A stretch of DNA of 64,000 nt from Parabacteroides gordonii MS-1 = DSM 23371 (GTDB taxonomy: Bacteria > Bacteroidota > Bacteroidia > Bacteroidales > Tannerellaceae): assembly GCF_000969825.1 (NCBI RefSeq), contig NZ_KQ033919.1, positions 3,670,749-3,734,748 of the forward strand, read 5' to 3'. Position numbers and translations under genes: made by a program. Below the pieces are notes generated by a model. That model was not told the origin of the DNA. It saw nothing but the letters and a program-made list of their open reading frames with translations, and searched no databases. Of the stretch, positions 8,176 through 16,614 are shown piece after piece (the first letter of the stretch is position 1; the number at the start of each line of letters is the position of its first letter).

Positions 8176-8979
8176 ATGAAACTAAGAAAATATTATCCGA
8201 CCGTTGTGCTTTCTGACATTCACCTGGGTTCTGAACACTCGAGGACAAAAGAAGTAACCAATTTCCTTAAGCATATCGACTGCGACCGCCTGATCTTGAA
8301 TGGCGACATTATCGATGGCTGGCAACTCCAAAAGTCCGGCAAGCGCTGGAAACAGGCTCAGACCGATTTCTTCAAAGTGCTTATGAAAATGATGGAGAAG
8401 AAAGGGACGCAAATCATTTATGTGCGTGGTAATCATGATGACTTTCTCGATAAACTGGTTCCGTTCCGGTTTTCCAATATCTCTATAGTAAAAGATTATC
8501 TGCTGAACAGCCACGGGAAGCGTTACTTGGTGACTCACGGCGATATCTTCGATACGGTTACTACCAATATGCGCTGGCTCGCCATGCTGGGTGATATCGG
8601 CTATACTTTTCTGTTATGGCTGAATAAAATTTATAACAGGAATCGTGAGAAACAGGGTAAACCTTATTTCTCTCTATCCCAGCATGTAAAGCATCGGGTG
8701 AAAAGTGCCGTCTCTTATATCTCCGATTTTGAGAGGGAGCTGGTGAAACTGGCCCAGGCTAAGAGGTTGGACGGTATTATCTGTGGCCATATCCATCAGG
8801 CAGCCAATGTTTGGTATGGAGACGTCCATTATCTTAATTCCGGTGACTGGGTGGAAAGTATGACTGCCCTGGTGGAGAATGAGCAAGGTGAATGGGGTAT
8901 CGTTACTTACAATAAGGCTGAATATGAGTCTGATGAGGAAACCGTTTCAAGAAACGCATTATACGCAGAAGTAATATGA
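8176..8979 (+). CDS. Metallophosphoesterase, UDP-2,3-diacylglucosamine hydrolase-like
   Basis: I place the start at the ATG of MKLRKYYPTVVLSDIHLG (267 residues); a 19-residue upstream extension is possible but not supported. Calcineurin-like metal-binding motifs are in order: DIHLG (D14, H16), NGDIIDGW, RGNHDDF, THGD and GHIHQA. The layout fits the COG2908 group related to LpxH, which cleaves UDP-2,3-diacylglucosamine in lipid A synthesis. The stop codon overlaps the next start (ATGA), so it is translationally coupled to a glycosyltransferase. That pairing suggests a role in envelope or glycolipid metabolism, and the protein may not be the main LpxH. The superfamily call is firm and the exact substrate is not. 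Confidence 0.85.
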   Translation: MKLRKYYPTVVLSDIHLGSEHSRTKEVTNFLKHIDCDRLILNGDIIDGWQLQKSGKRWKQAQTDFFKVLMKMMEKKGTQIIYVRGNHDDFLDKLVPFRFSNISIVKDYLLNSHGKRYLVTHGDIFDTVTTNMRWLAMLGDIGYTFLLWLNKIYNRNREKQGKPYFSLSQHVKHRVKSAVSYISDFERELVKLAQAKRLDGIICGHIHQAANVWYGDVHYLNSGDWVESMTALVENEQGEWGIVTYNKAEYESDEETVSRNALYAEVI

Positions 8980-10130
8980 AGATACTATTTATCATACAGG
9001 GAGAGGGCCGGGGACATCTTACCCAAGCTTTATCTCTTCGTCAGAAACTGACGGATGAGGGGCATCAGATAGTCGGTGTACTGGTGGGGAAAAGTCCGGC
9101 CCGCCGTATCCCGGAATTCTTTACGGAGAAGATCAATGCACCGCTCTACGATTTCGAAAGTCCAAACTTCCTGCCTACGGCAAAGAACAAGCAGATAAAC
9201 TTGTTGGGTAGTATCGGCTATAATCTGTTGCGTTTACATAAATATATAGGTAGTATCCGTTATATCGACCGGATGATCAAAGAGACCGGAGCCGATGTGG
9301 TAGTCAATTTCTATGAATTGCTGACGGGACTGACTTATCTTTTTGCCCGTCCGAAGGCCGTTATGATCTGTATCGCCCATCAATACCTTTTCCTGCATCC
9401 CGATTTCTCCTTCCCGAAATTGAATCCAGTCTCTTTATCTTTGTTGAAATTCTTTACCCGTGTGACAGCTATCGGTGCAACGAAGAAACTGGCTTTATCT
9501 TTCCGGAAGATGCGGGAAGTCCCGAATGATAAGATTGTCGTAGTTCCCCCTTTGCTGCGTAAAGAAGTGATGAGCAGGACTTCGCGTAAAGGAAATTATT
9601 TGCATGGGTATCTGTTGAATAGTGGCTTTAGTGAAGAAGTAAAGGCGTGGCACACTGAGCATCCTGATGTTCCGATGCACATTTTCTGGGATAAAAGAGG
9701 TGCGAAAGAAACGACCAAAGTAGACGATACCCTTTCTTTTCATCAACTGAACGATATTCGTTTCGTTAAGTACATGGCTGGAGCGAAAGCTTATGCAACC
9801 ACAGCCGGCTTCGAGTCTGTTTGTGAGGCGATGTATCTGAATAAGCCTGTATTGATGGTACCCACCCATATCGAGCAGGCATGCAATGCTTACGATGCCT
9901 CTTTATCGGGAGCCGGAGTGATCGCCGATCGTTTCGACCTGGATGCCTTATTACATCTATCCGAAACTCACCAACCGAACTCTTCTTTCCGTCATTGGGT
10001 GAAACAGGCGGATTGGCTGATCCTGCGCGAGTTCCGTGAAGATCTGCTAATGGAAGAAATGCCTTCTTCCGTATTGCATCGTTTGTCGATGCAATGGGTG
10101 TATAGGGTGGCAAAGAACTTTTCGCTGTAG
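8976..10130 (+). CDS. Glycosyltransferase family 28-like protein
   Basis: A 384-residue protein whose first codon overlaps the stop of the phosphoesterase gene. The N-terminal Rossmann domain begins MKILFIIQGEGRGHLTQAL, where the glycine-rich GEGRGH loop is typical of GT28/MurG-type and MJ1255-type transferases. The C-terminal half has KYMAGAKAYATTAGFESVCEAMYLNKPVLMVP, the usual nucleotide-sugar binding block with an ExxN/P-like acidic residue. No signal peptide is seen, so it should be cytoplasmic or membrane-peripheral. The coupled phosphoesterase suggests both act on a lipid- or nucleotide-linked sugar intermediate. Donor and acceptor are unknown. Confidence 0.82.
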   Translation: MKILFIIQGEGRGHLTQALSLRQKLTDEGHQIVGVLVGKSPARRIPEFFTEKINAPLYDFESPNFLPTAKNKQINLLGSIGYNLLRLHKYIGSIRYIDRMIKETGADVVVNFYELLTGLTYLFARPKAVMICIAHQYLFLHPDFSFPKLNPVSLSLLKFFTRVTAIGATKKLALSFRKMREVPNDKIVVVPPLLRKEVMSRTSRKGNYLHGYLLNSGFSEEVKAWHTEHPDVPMHIFWDKRGAKETTKVDDTLSFHQLNDIRFVKYMAGAKAYATTAGFESVCEAMYLNKPVLMVPTHIEQACNAYDASLSGAGVIADRFDLDALLHLSETHQPNSSFRHWVKQADWLILREFREDLLMEEMPSSVLHRLSMQWVYRVAKNFSL

Positions 10131-10514
10131 GATACTAAGCCAAGTTTCCTTGTATTATATTAATGTATGCGTACATTATATATAAGCAATCTTTCATCTC
10201 TATTTGCAAACCTCTCTCTTTCCTTGTTGTAGTAAGCGAATTCAATGTAAAAGCGAAAAGCCGGCCTGAAATAAGAGACTTGTAGAATCGAGGTTTGTGA
10301 TAGAACCCTATGCTTTTGTACAAACTAAGCTATTCAATTGATAAGAAAGGGTATGACAGAGAAAAAAAATAAGTGAAAATAATTGCGGATAAAAAACTAT
10401 TGCTTACTTTTGCTGAAGTATTTGACGATCGTACAAGCAAGCCGATAGAAGATAAGTCGGCATTATATAGAATAGAACTTAGAATTACTTAGTATTAATA
10501 TTAAATTTTTGATT
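10131..10514. other. Intergenic region before the large secreted protein gene
   Basis: These 384 bases hold no gene I would support. A 62-codon frame on the minus strand (10135-10323) has no homology I recognise, an atypical composition and no start signal. The right half carries the promoter of the large downstream gene and an AT-rich leader of about 95 bases. Confidence 0.6.
10382..10412 (+). promoter_or_regulatory. Bacteroidales-type promoter for the large secreted protein
   Basis: ATTG at 10382-10385, a 19-base spacer, then TACTTTTG at 10405-10412 matches the -33/-7 consensus (TTTG and TAnnTTTG). The predicted start of transcription is near 10419, giving an AT-rich leader of about 95 bases, as is common for highly expressed Bacteroidales genes. 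Confidence 0.6.
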
Positions 10515-13500
10515 ATGAACAAAAAGTTTTCTACGCTTTTGTGTACAGGCTTGTTATCTGCTTTTGCTTTCACAACTGTGAATGCTGCTGATATTACAGG
10601 TTTTGTCACAGGGACAGATGCTGCTGCTATCTCCAAATTAGATAAAGCAGCATTGAATGGAGTTTATCAATTAAGAGTGCACGCCGATAGCGTACTTGTT
10701 ATTAAAGACAGTAAATATGTTGTTGAAGGCGCGGATGCAATTTCTAATCTACAAAACTCTTTATGGTGTATCACTATCACAGAACAAGGACAAGGTAAAG
10801 AACCTATTTATGATTTCATAAATAAGGGTACTGGTGAATTTTTGGCTATTGCTGAAGCTGATGTTAATACATTGACTGTAGGTGATATGACTGCTGATAC
10901 TTTGTCAGTAGGTGAAACTTATGGTGGTTGGGCTTTTTCAAGTACTTATGCGACTGCGTTGGAACAAGCAAAACCTATGTTTACTTATCAGGAAGCTGAC
11001 CATGTACTTGTTTTGGTAAATGATAATGGTGCTGTTAAGGCAAAGAAAGTTCTTGCTAGTGCTGCTAGAAGTGAAGCTGATGCTTTTAAATTTACGGTGT
11101 ATGATGCAGGTACTTATGTGTTGAGTGCAAGCGAGATCAATGGTTACCTGAAAAATAACAAGGATGTTCTTACATTTCATCTGGATGCAAACGCTGATGT
11201 AAACCCGTTCTCTACTACAGCTTTTGTAGCAAAAGAACTTGATGGTGGTGCAGCTACTGATCATAACTTCGTTTATGTAACATCTAAAGCTAATGCGAAC
11301 TCTTATTTGAAGGTTGATACTGCTGCTAACGGTGTAGGTATTCAATTCTTGAAATTTGGTTGGACGGATGCAACTAAAGAAACTAATGATAGTATTAAAA
11401 ATTCTAAATTAGCTGATCAACACAAATTTTTATTCACTTACAAACCTTCTATTGATAGTTTGTATATTCAGGTTAAACAGGTTCGTTACAAATCTGACAA
11501 AAATGCTGAAACATGGTGGAGCGAAATTGATGGTACAACTAAAGGCACTATCTATAACTATGGTGATAGTTATACTGGATTAGATGATGCAGACCCAGCT
11601 AATCTTTATCCTTCTAAATTGTTCGTTAAACTTCAGAACTTTACAGTTGCTGATAGAATCGCTACAATCGGTGAAAGACCTATCAATACTCATATTGGTT
11701 TTGGAGTAAAGGGTTGTAATCCTACAAACGATAAGACTTCTTTGGCTAATGGTTTGTATATCATTAAGAATGCTAAAGGTCAGGTATTAGCTGCTCCTAT
11801 CCATGAAAATGCTAATGTTGGAACTAATGTAGTTGAATGGGTAACGTTAGATGAACAAGATCCGTTGCATATGCCTGCTTATCAGTGGGTTATTACAAAA
11901 ACATTAAGTTCTGCTGTATCACAGTCTACTTCTCCTATTAAAGTTGTGAACCGTGAGTTCCCTGCTGCTCAAAATTGGGCTAATCTTCAGTTGAAACTGA
12001 ATGACAAAGGTGAAATTGTTACAGGTGACAATTTGCTGGGAAATGCAACTTTTGTTCAGATCACTGACTCTGCTATCATCAAAGATAAGAAGTTAGGTTA
12101 TAAATACATCCCTTCTCAGGATTTGCAGATTACAAAATATCAGTTCAATTATTTGAACCCGTTCACTCAGGATTACTGGATTGCTAACGGTGCAGGTAAA
12201 GACTCTTTAGTATATGTAAAACAGGATGCTAACGAATATTCATTGGTTGAAGGTTCAACTGCTGAATATGGTATCGAAGTAAATGCTGCTGTGTTGGCTA
12301 AGATTCCTGGTCTTGCACAATTGGAAAGAACTAATTATGTAATAGCTAAGGACAAAGCTAACCGTTTGGTTAAGGCTTATGGTAGCAAGTTCTCTATGGG
12401 GGCTGCTAACTATAATACTGCAGAAGTTGATACTTTCTTCTTCAAAGAAAATAACCATTTCGATGGAAAACATTTCTATGCAATTGTAGAAACAGATTAT
12501 GATGCAGTTAATCATAAAGCTTATATTAAAGATATCAAAACTACATCTAAAGTGGGTATCGCTGATGATGGTATGACTGCAGGTTTGAAAGTTCAGTTAT
12601 TGAACGAATCAAGAACTTCTGCTTTCACTGTAGAACCGTCTACAACTCCGTTGTATCGTCGTTTCAACTCTGAATTACTGGAAGGCAACGCAGGTGATGC
12701 TACAGACTCATTACGTTTCGTTGAAATGTATCGTGGTGAAAACTTACAGGTTGAAGCTAACCCGAACTTCATGAAAGAAGGTATCGATTTCTTAGGTATT
12801 TATACAGCAGATAAAGCTACTTCTGGTTTAGCATTTATCGTTGATACAGCTTGGGTTAATCGTGGTCTTGGTTATATCAAACCTCAATATTTGATTTCTA
12901 TTGATCGTCATGACTTTGAAGGTGTTGCTGGTGAACCTTGCCAGGAAGCTGGTCCTCACGTAGATAAAGATGGTAATATAACTGATGCTGATCATTGCGT
13001 TCACGCAAAACCGGCTATTCCTAGCTTCGAAAGAGGTAAATATTTGATCAACTTCCATAACTTTGCAGCAGAAAACGAAGATCTTCTTTGGAAGAAATAT
13101 GATCGTGCAGGTTTTGTTGAAGCAATCCGTGTTCAGGATACTCTTTATATCTTAAGAGATGAATTCAAAGATTTAGCAAATGACAAGATCAACTTTGCAT
13201 CTATTAAGGCTGCTGAAGAAGTTGCTAAGAAAGCTAACGGTTATGTAAATCATATCTATAACTTGGCAGGTGATAATCACAAATATGTAACTTGGTCAAT
13301 GCGTTTCAAGAACAAAGAAGTTGCTTCAAACGAAAAAGAAGAAGACAGAGCTTTCTTGATTGAATCTATGAAGGATTGTGTAAGACCGGGTGCTTTGTAT
13401 ACTGCAGGTGCAGGTGAAGGCGATATCGCTCCGTTGCAGGCTTCTTGGTTGAAGATGCAGAACGGTTGCTTGGTATTGTCAACAGGTGACTCTAAGTTTG

Positions 13501-13796
13501 ATGAATTCGCTACAGGTAATGATGATGCATTGATCTTCAATGTTAAACACGTTGCTAACGATGAAATCGCTACAGATACTGAAGATATCACAACTAACAC
13601 TGTAAGTGTAATTGCTGGTAACGGTACTGTAACTATCAAGGGCGCTGCTGGTAAGAAAGTTACTATTGCTAACGTTCTTGGTCAGACAATCGCTAACACA
13701 GTTCTTTCTTCTGACGATGCTACAATCGCTGCTCCTGCTGGTGTTGCTGTAGTTGCTGTTGAAGGTGAAGCTGCTGTTAAAGCAATTGTAAAATAA
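10515..13796 (+). CDS. Large secreted surface protein with DUF6383-like C-terminal domain
   Basis: A 1,093-residue protein starting at the ATG of MNKKFSTLLCTG; an in-frame TTG two codons earlier is not used. The signal peptide ends at VNA-AD (about residue 23). The bulk is repeated beta-rich segments with SYLKV, NGLYIIKNAKGQ and YLINFHN strands and no enzyme motif. The last 75 residues (from EDITTNTVSV) end VTIANVLGQTIANTV...PAGVAVVAVEGEAAVKAIVK, which resembles the DUF6383 tails of Parabacteroides proteins and has the spacing of type IX secretion C-terminal domains (GQ, then PAGV, then a final K). Codon use is strongly biased to GCT, GGT, GTT and AAA, unlike its neighbours, suggesting very high expression. 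An S-layer or major surface role is plausible but inferred. It is monocistronic, with its own promoter and terminator. Confidence 0.8.
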   Translation: MNKKFSTLLCTGLLSAFAFTTVNAADITGFVTGTDAAAISKLDKAALNGVYQLRVHADSVLVIKDSKYVVEGADAISNLQNSLWCITITEQGQGKEPIYDFINKGTGEFLAIAEADVNTLTVGDMTADTLSVGETYGGWAFSSTYATALEQAKPMFTYQEADHVLVLVNDNGAVKAKKVLASAARSEADAFKFTVYDAGTYVLSASEINGYLKNNKDVLTFHLDANADVNPFSTTAFVAKELDGGAATDHNFVYVTSKANANSYLKVDTAANGVGIQFLKFGWTDATKETNDSIKNSKLADQHKFLFTYKPSIDSLYIQVKQVRYKSDKNAETWWSEIDGTTKGTIYNYGDSYTGLDDADPANLYPSKLFVKLQNFTVADRIATIGERPINTHIGFGVKGCNPTNDKTSLANGLYIIKNAKGQVLAAPIHENANVGTNVVEWVTLDEQDPLHMPAYQWVITKTLSSAVSQSTSPIKVVNREFPAAQNWANLQLKLNDKGEIVTGDNLLGNATFVQITDSAIIKDKKLGYKYIPSQDLQITKYQFNYLNPFTQDYWIANGAGKDSLVYVKQDANEYSLVEGSTAEYGIEVNAAVLAKIPGLAQLERTNYVIAKDKANRLVKAYGSKFSMGAANYNTAEVDTFFFKENNHFDGKHFYAIVETDYDAVNHKAYIKDIKTTSKVGIADDGMTAGLKVQLLNESRTSAFTVEPSTTPLYRRFNSELLEGNAGDATDSLRFVEMYRGENLQVEANPNFMKEGIDFLGIYTADKATSGLAFIVDTAWVNRGLGYIKPQYLISIDRHDFEGVAGEPCQEAGPHVDKDGNITDADHCVHAKPAIPSFERGKYLINFHNFAAENEDLLWKKYDRAGFVEAIRVQDTLYILRDEFKDLANDKINFASIKAAEEVAKKANGYVNHIYNLAGDNHKYVTWSMRFKNKEVASNEKEEDRAFLIESMKDCVRPGALYTAGAGEGDIAPLQASWLKMQNGCLVLSTGDSKFDEFATGNDDALIFNVKHVANDEIATDTEDITTNTVSVIAGNGTVTIKGAAGKKVTIANVLGQTIANTVLSSDDATIAAPAGVAVVAVEGEAAVKAIVK

Positions 13797-13828
13797 GAAT
13801 AAAGAATAATTAAATGAAAATAGCTTCT

Positions 13829-13858
13829 CTACTCTTCCCTTCGGGGAAGGGTGAGTAG
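13829..13858 (+). terminator. Hairpin downstream of the large secreted protein gene
   Basis: CTACTC..CCCTTC pairs with GAAGGG.GAGTAG around a tight GG loop, 30 bases after the stop. It lacks a T tract, so it may act as a 3'-end stabiliser or processing hairpin rather than a terminator. Confidence 0.45.
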
Positions 13859-13954
13859 CCTGTGAAGGTGAACAGATTGGAAGCTGAATTTTAGTAATAA
13901 AAATAAAATAAAGTTCATCCGTGAGTATCCCTGTGAAGGGAGAAAATGGACAAA

Positions 13955-13998
13955 AAACAACCCCGGCGGTATTTATTACCATCGGGGTTCTGTTTTTA
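13955..13998. terminator. Bidirectional terminator between the large secreted protein gene and metY
   Basis: The arms ACCCCG/CGGGGT and inner GGTA/TACC are flanked by an A tract on the left and a T tract on the right. It can end transcription from both convergent genes. Confidence 0.8.
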
Positions 13999-14082
13999 AA
14001 GAGCTCACGGAAACGGAGTTCATTATGTTTAATAGAAAAGTCGCCTTCCATAGAAGACGACTCCTGCTTTATCTGTTTATTT

Positions 14083-15363
14083 TTACTGCTTCAACGCCTG
14101 TTCGATATCCGCAATGATATCGTCCGCACTTTCGATACCGACTGAGAAACGGATCAGGTCGGGAGCGATACCCGCTTCCTTCAACTGCTCGTCAGTCAGC
14201 TGGCGGTGTGTATGGCTTGCCGGGTGAAGTACACAAGTACGTGCATCTGCTACGTGAGTAACGATTGCAGCCAGCTTCAGGCTATCCATGAACTTGATGG
14301 CAACCTCGCGTCCACCTTTCAGGCCGAATGACAGTACACCACAAGAACCGTTCGGTAGATACTTCTTTGTCAGTTCGTAATACTTATTACCTTCCAGATC
14401 TGGATAATTGACCCAGGCAACCTTGTCGCAGTTCTGAAGCCATTTAGCTACAGCCAATGCATTCTTACAATGCTGTGGCATGCGCAGGTGTAACGTTTCC
14501 AGTCCCAGGTTCAGCAGGAACGCATTTTGCGGAGATTGGATAGAACCCAGGTCACGCATCAACTGGCTCGTAGCCTTGATGATATACGCCATTTTACCGA
14601 AAGTCTTTGTGTAAGTCAGGCCATGATAAGATTCGTCCGGTTGGCAAAGACCCGGGTATTTGTCGGCATGTGCTTCCCAGTCGAAGTTGCCGCTGTCGAC
14701 GATACAACCACCGACAGCAGTAGCATGTCCGTCCATATATTTTGTAGTAGAATGCGTTACGATGTCGGCCCCCCATTCAAACGGGCGGCAGTTGATTGGT
14801 GTCGCGAATGTATTGTCGACAATCAAAGGCACTCCGTGGCTATGGGCGATACGGGCAAACTTCTCGATATCCAGCACCATTACGCCCGGATTGGAGATCG
14901 TTTCGCCAAACAATAACTTTGTATTCGGACGGAAAGCCTTGCCGATCTCTTCTTCGCTGGCATCCTGATCGATGAAAGTACATTCGATACCCAGTTTCTT
15001 CAATGTAACGGACAGTAAGTTATAAGTACCTCCGTAGATACCGGTTGCACTTACAATATGGTCGCCGGCTTCACAGATATTGAAACAAGCGAAGAAGTTT
15101 GCAGCCTGTCCCGAAGAAGTCAGCATCGCTGCAACACCGCCTTCCAACGCGGCGATCTTGGATGCTACGGCATCATTTGTCGGGTTTTGCAGGCGGGTAT
15201 AGAAGTAACCGCTTTCTTCCAGGTCGAACAATTTAGCCATCTGTTCGCTGGTTTCATACTTGAATGTAGTACTCTGATAGATAGGGAGTACGCGCGGTTC
15301 CCCCTTTTTCGGTTGCCAACCACCTTGCACGCAGAGGGTTGCCGGCTTAAATGAATTGCTCAT
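14083..15363 (-). CDS. metY: O-acetylhomoserine aminocarboxypropyltransferase/cysteine synthase
   Basis: A 427-residue PLP enzyme starting MSNSFKPATLCVQGG; a 13-residue upstream extension is less likely. Family hallmarks are YxRxxNPT (YTRLQNPTND), SSGQAA, DNTFATP and the PLP lysine K208 in THSTTKYMDGH. The Cys/Met metabolism PLP family is clear. The long insertion after the PLP lysine (about 235-260, covering the LCQPDESYHGLTY segment) marks MetY-type O-acetylhomoserine sulfhydrylases and not cystathionine synthases. It makes homocysteine from O-acetylhomoserine and sulfide. The gene is monocistronic with its own -7 element upstream. I saw no SAM riboswitch-like fold in the short leader. Confidence 0.92.
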   Translation of the reverse strand: MSNSFKPATLCVQGGWQPKKGEPRVLPIYQSTTFKYETSEQMAKLFDLEESGYFYTRLQNPTNDAVASKIAALEGGVAAMLTSSGQAANFFACFNICEAGDHIVSATGIYGGTYNLLSVTLKKLGIECTFIDQDASEEEIGKAFRPNTKLLFGETISNPGVMVLDIEKFARIAHSHGVPLIVDNTFATPINCRPFEWGADIVTHSTTKYMDGHATAVGGCIVDSGNFDWEAHADKYPGLCQPDESYHGLTYTKTFGKMAYIIKATSQLMRDLGSIQSPQNAFLLNLGLETLHLRMPQHCKNALAVAKWLQNCDKVAWVNYPDLEGNKYYELTKKYLPNGSCGVLSFGLKGGREVAIKFMDSLKLAAIVTHVADARTCVLHPASHTHRQLTDEQLKEAGIAPDLIRFSVGIESADDIIADIEQALKQ

Positions 15364-15399
15364 GTCTTTTATGTTTGTTATGTAATTATATTCTGCCGA

Positions 15400-15407
15400 C
15401 AAAAGTA
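15400..15407 (-). promoter_or_regulatory. -7 element of the metY promoter
   Basis: CAAAAGTA on the + strand is TACTTTTG on the coding strand, a match to TAnnTTTG, 37 bases before the metY ATG. I could not place a -33 TTG at the ideal distance, so this is a partial promoter call. Confidence 0.45.
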
Positions 15408-15500
15408 AAGAATAGTTTGTACCATTTATACAAATCTTTGATCAATTATATAAAATCCACTGCTGTTTCAGAATAACCTGTACCTTTGTTGCCGATTTTG

Positions 15501-15641
15501 GTGTCACAATTCCATTATCTGAACATCCGTTGGCTGGTAGAAGACGATCGCCATGTGGACGCTATGCCTGAGTGGTGCATCCCTTTCGCTGACAGGGAAA
15601 AAGGAGAGAGTATCCTTATTTATACAACAAAAGTTTTCTAA
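15501..15641 (+). pseudogene. Possible gene remnant running into the repeat element
   Basis: A 47-codon frame opens with GTG and reads VSQFHYLNIRWLVEDDRHVD then AMPEWCIPFADREKGESI, a protein-like composition unlike the AT-rich surroundings. It runs 17 bases into the left end of the inverted-repeat element, where it stops. This looks like the 5' part of a gene cut by insertion of the element, although it could also be a small real gene. I do not recognise the family. Confidence 0.3.
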
Positions 15642-16218
15642 AATAAATCCTTCATTCATTCAGTGCTGTGGATACACAGTTGATTATCTATTGTTTATGG
15701 CTGAAGGAAATTGATTGGGCTGAAGGATCTATACCGGATTTTTAGATTTTTCATTCATAAATGGTCGCTTCCGGTATTATAAAAAGGACGAGTTAACACC
15801 GATCGGTTATCTGTTAGCCTATTTCCTTCTGACACATAGGTAGTGACTTTCTAGCACTATTGTCCTTTCTTTTTTTCAGTTTGTCATTTGTCGAACGCTT
15901 GTTTGCCAGCTGTCAAACGCTTGTTCGACAGTTGTGCTACAAGTGTTCGACAAATGACAAACAATGAAAAAGTACTAACTTACATGCTAATAAGATATTA
16001 TATATCCCATTATTACTCATTACTTCAGCTTTACTCTTTGCCTGAAGATGTGAGCTAAGAAGAATGTTGATTCCTGACAGAAATATGAAGCATTAATCTA
16101 AAAATAAAGCAATATCCTTCATTTAGTTGAAAATTCATTCAGCTATAAATGGTAGATAATCAACCGTATATCTACAGTGCTGAATGAATGAAGGATTTAT
16201 TTTAGAAAACTTTTGTTG
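15625..16218. mobile_element. 594-bp inverted-duplication (MITE-like) element
   Basis: Two 81-base terminal arms (15625-15705 and 16138-16218) are inverted copies. The outer 39 bases are identical and 72 of 81 match overall. Inward, the halves still resemble each other in inverted order (for example TTTTTAGATT with a nearby TTCATA), and the centre (about 15921) coincides with the centre of a tight internal palindrome. No transposase is encoded and I saw no clear target-site duplication. It may be a non-autonomous element or a long structured RNA. Confidence 0.6.
15880..15961. repeat. Tandem 22-base palindromic units
   Basis: Arms 15880-15902 and 15939-15961 are 23-base inverted repeats with one difference. 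Between and including them are three 22-base units beginning TGTCGAACGC, TGTCAAACGC and TGTGCTACAA, each near-palindromic. This forms the core of the 594-bp element. Confidence 0.65.
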
Positions 16219-16309
16219 GTGCATTCAGAGATAAAGGATAACGTATGGGAGATAAAGGAGAAAATATAGAAAGATATGAACTAAATGTAGAAAAAGGTGA
16301 ACTTTTTCA

Positions 16310-16340
16310 ATTGACAATTGATAATTGACAATTGACAATT
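16310..16340. repeat. Short AATTGACAATTG tandem repeat
   Basis: A low-complexity run of ATTGACA/ATTGATA units, itself partly palindromic (CAATTG). A related single copy occurs near 37095. Confidence 0.6.
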
Positions 16341-16401
16341 AGGCTTCGCGCTCGAAGTTAGGGAAAGGATAAGCTTTTATCCTATGATGCCAACCCTCTT
16401 T

Positions 16402-16488
16402 CTGTCATGGCGGGCTTGACCCGCCATCTCATCCTACTGGTTGGTTACTGGTAGAGTATGAGGTCCCGGGTCGAGCCCGGGATGACAG
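16402..16488. repeat. REP-like palindrome pair
   Basis: Two GC-rich hairpins (GGCGGG/CCCGCC and CCCGGG/CCCGGG) face each other as inverted copies sharing the outer CTGTCAT and ATCTCAT/ACCTCAT blocks. They are separated by a 25-base spacer with repeated TACTGG. A half copy (CCGTCATGCCAGGG) lies at about 16575. This is the usual architecture of repetitive extragenic palindromes. Confidence 0.65.
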
Positions 16489-16614
16489 AGCAGGCGCTCT
16501 GATAAAAAAAGATAGTTCATGTCTAGAAAGTGGACTATTATCAAAGACTCACATCTGGCAAAATGTGAACTTTTATTCCGTCATGCCAGGGCTGGTGCTT
16601 TGGTAATCTTCCCC

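Larger units (their letters stand above)
15364..16614. other. 1.25-kb non-coding, repeat-rich interval
   Basis: There is no complete gene between metY and the MATE gene. From left to right it holds the metY promoter, a 47-codon frame that may be a gene remnant (15501-15641), a 594-bp inverted-duplication element (15625-16218) centred on tandem palindromic units, a short AATTGAC tandem repeat (16310-16340), and a GC-rich REP-like palindrome pair (16402-16488). Base composition and structure differ sharply from the surrounding coding DNA. Confidence 0.75.

Noticed and set aside
10135-10323. 62-codon minus-strand frame in the intergenic region before the large secreted protein
   Set aside because: No recognisable family, atypical composition and no start signals; treated as chance open frame.
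14083-15480. SAM riboswitch before metY
   Set aside because: The leader is under 40 bases after the predicted promoter, too short for a SAM riboswitch, and no conserved core was seen.
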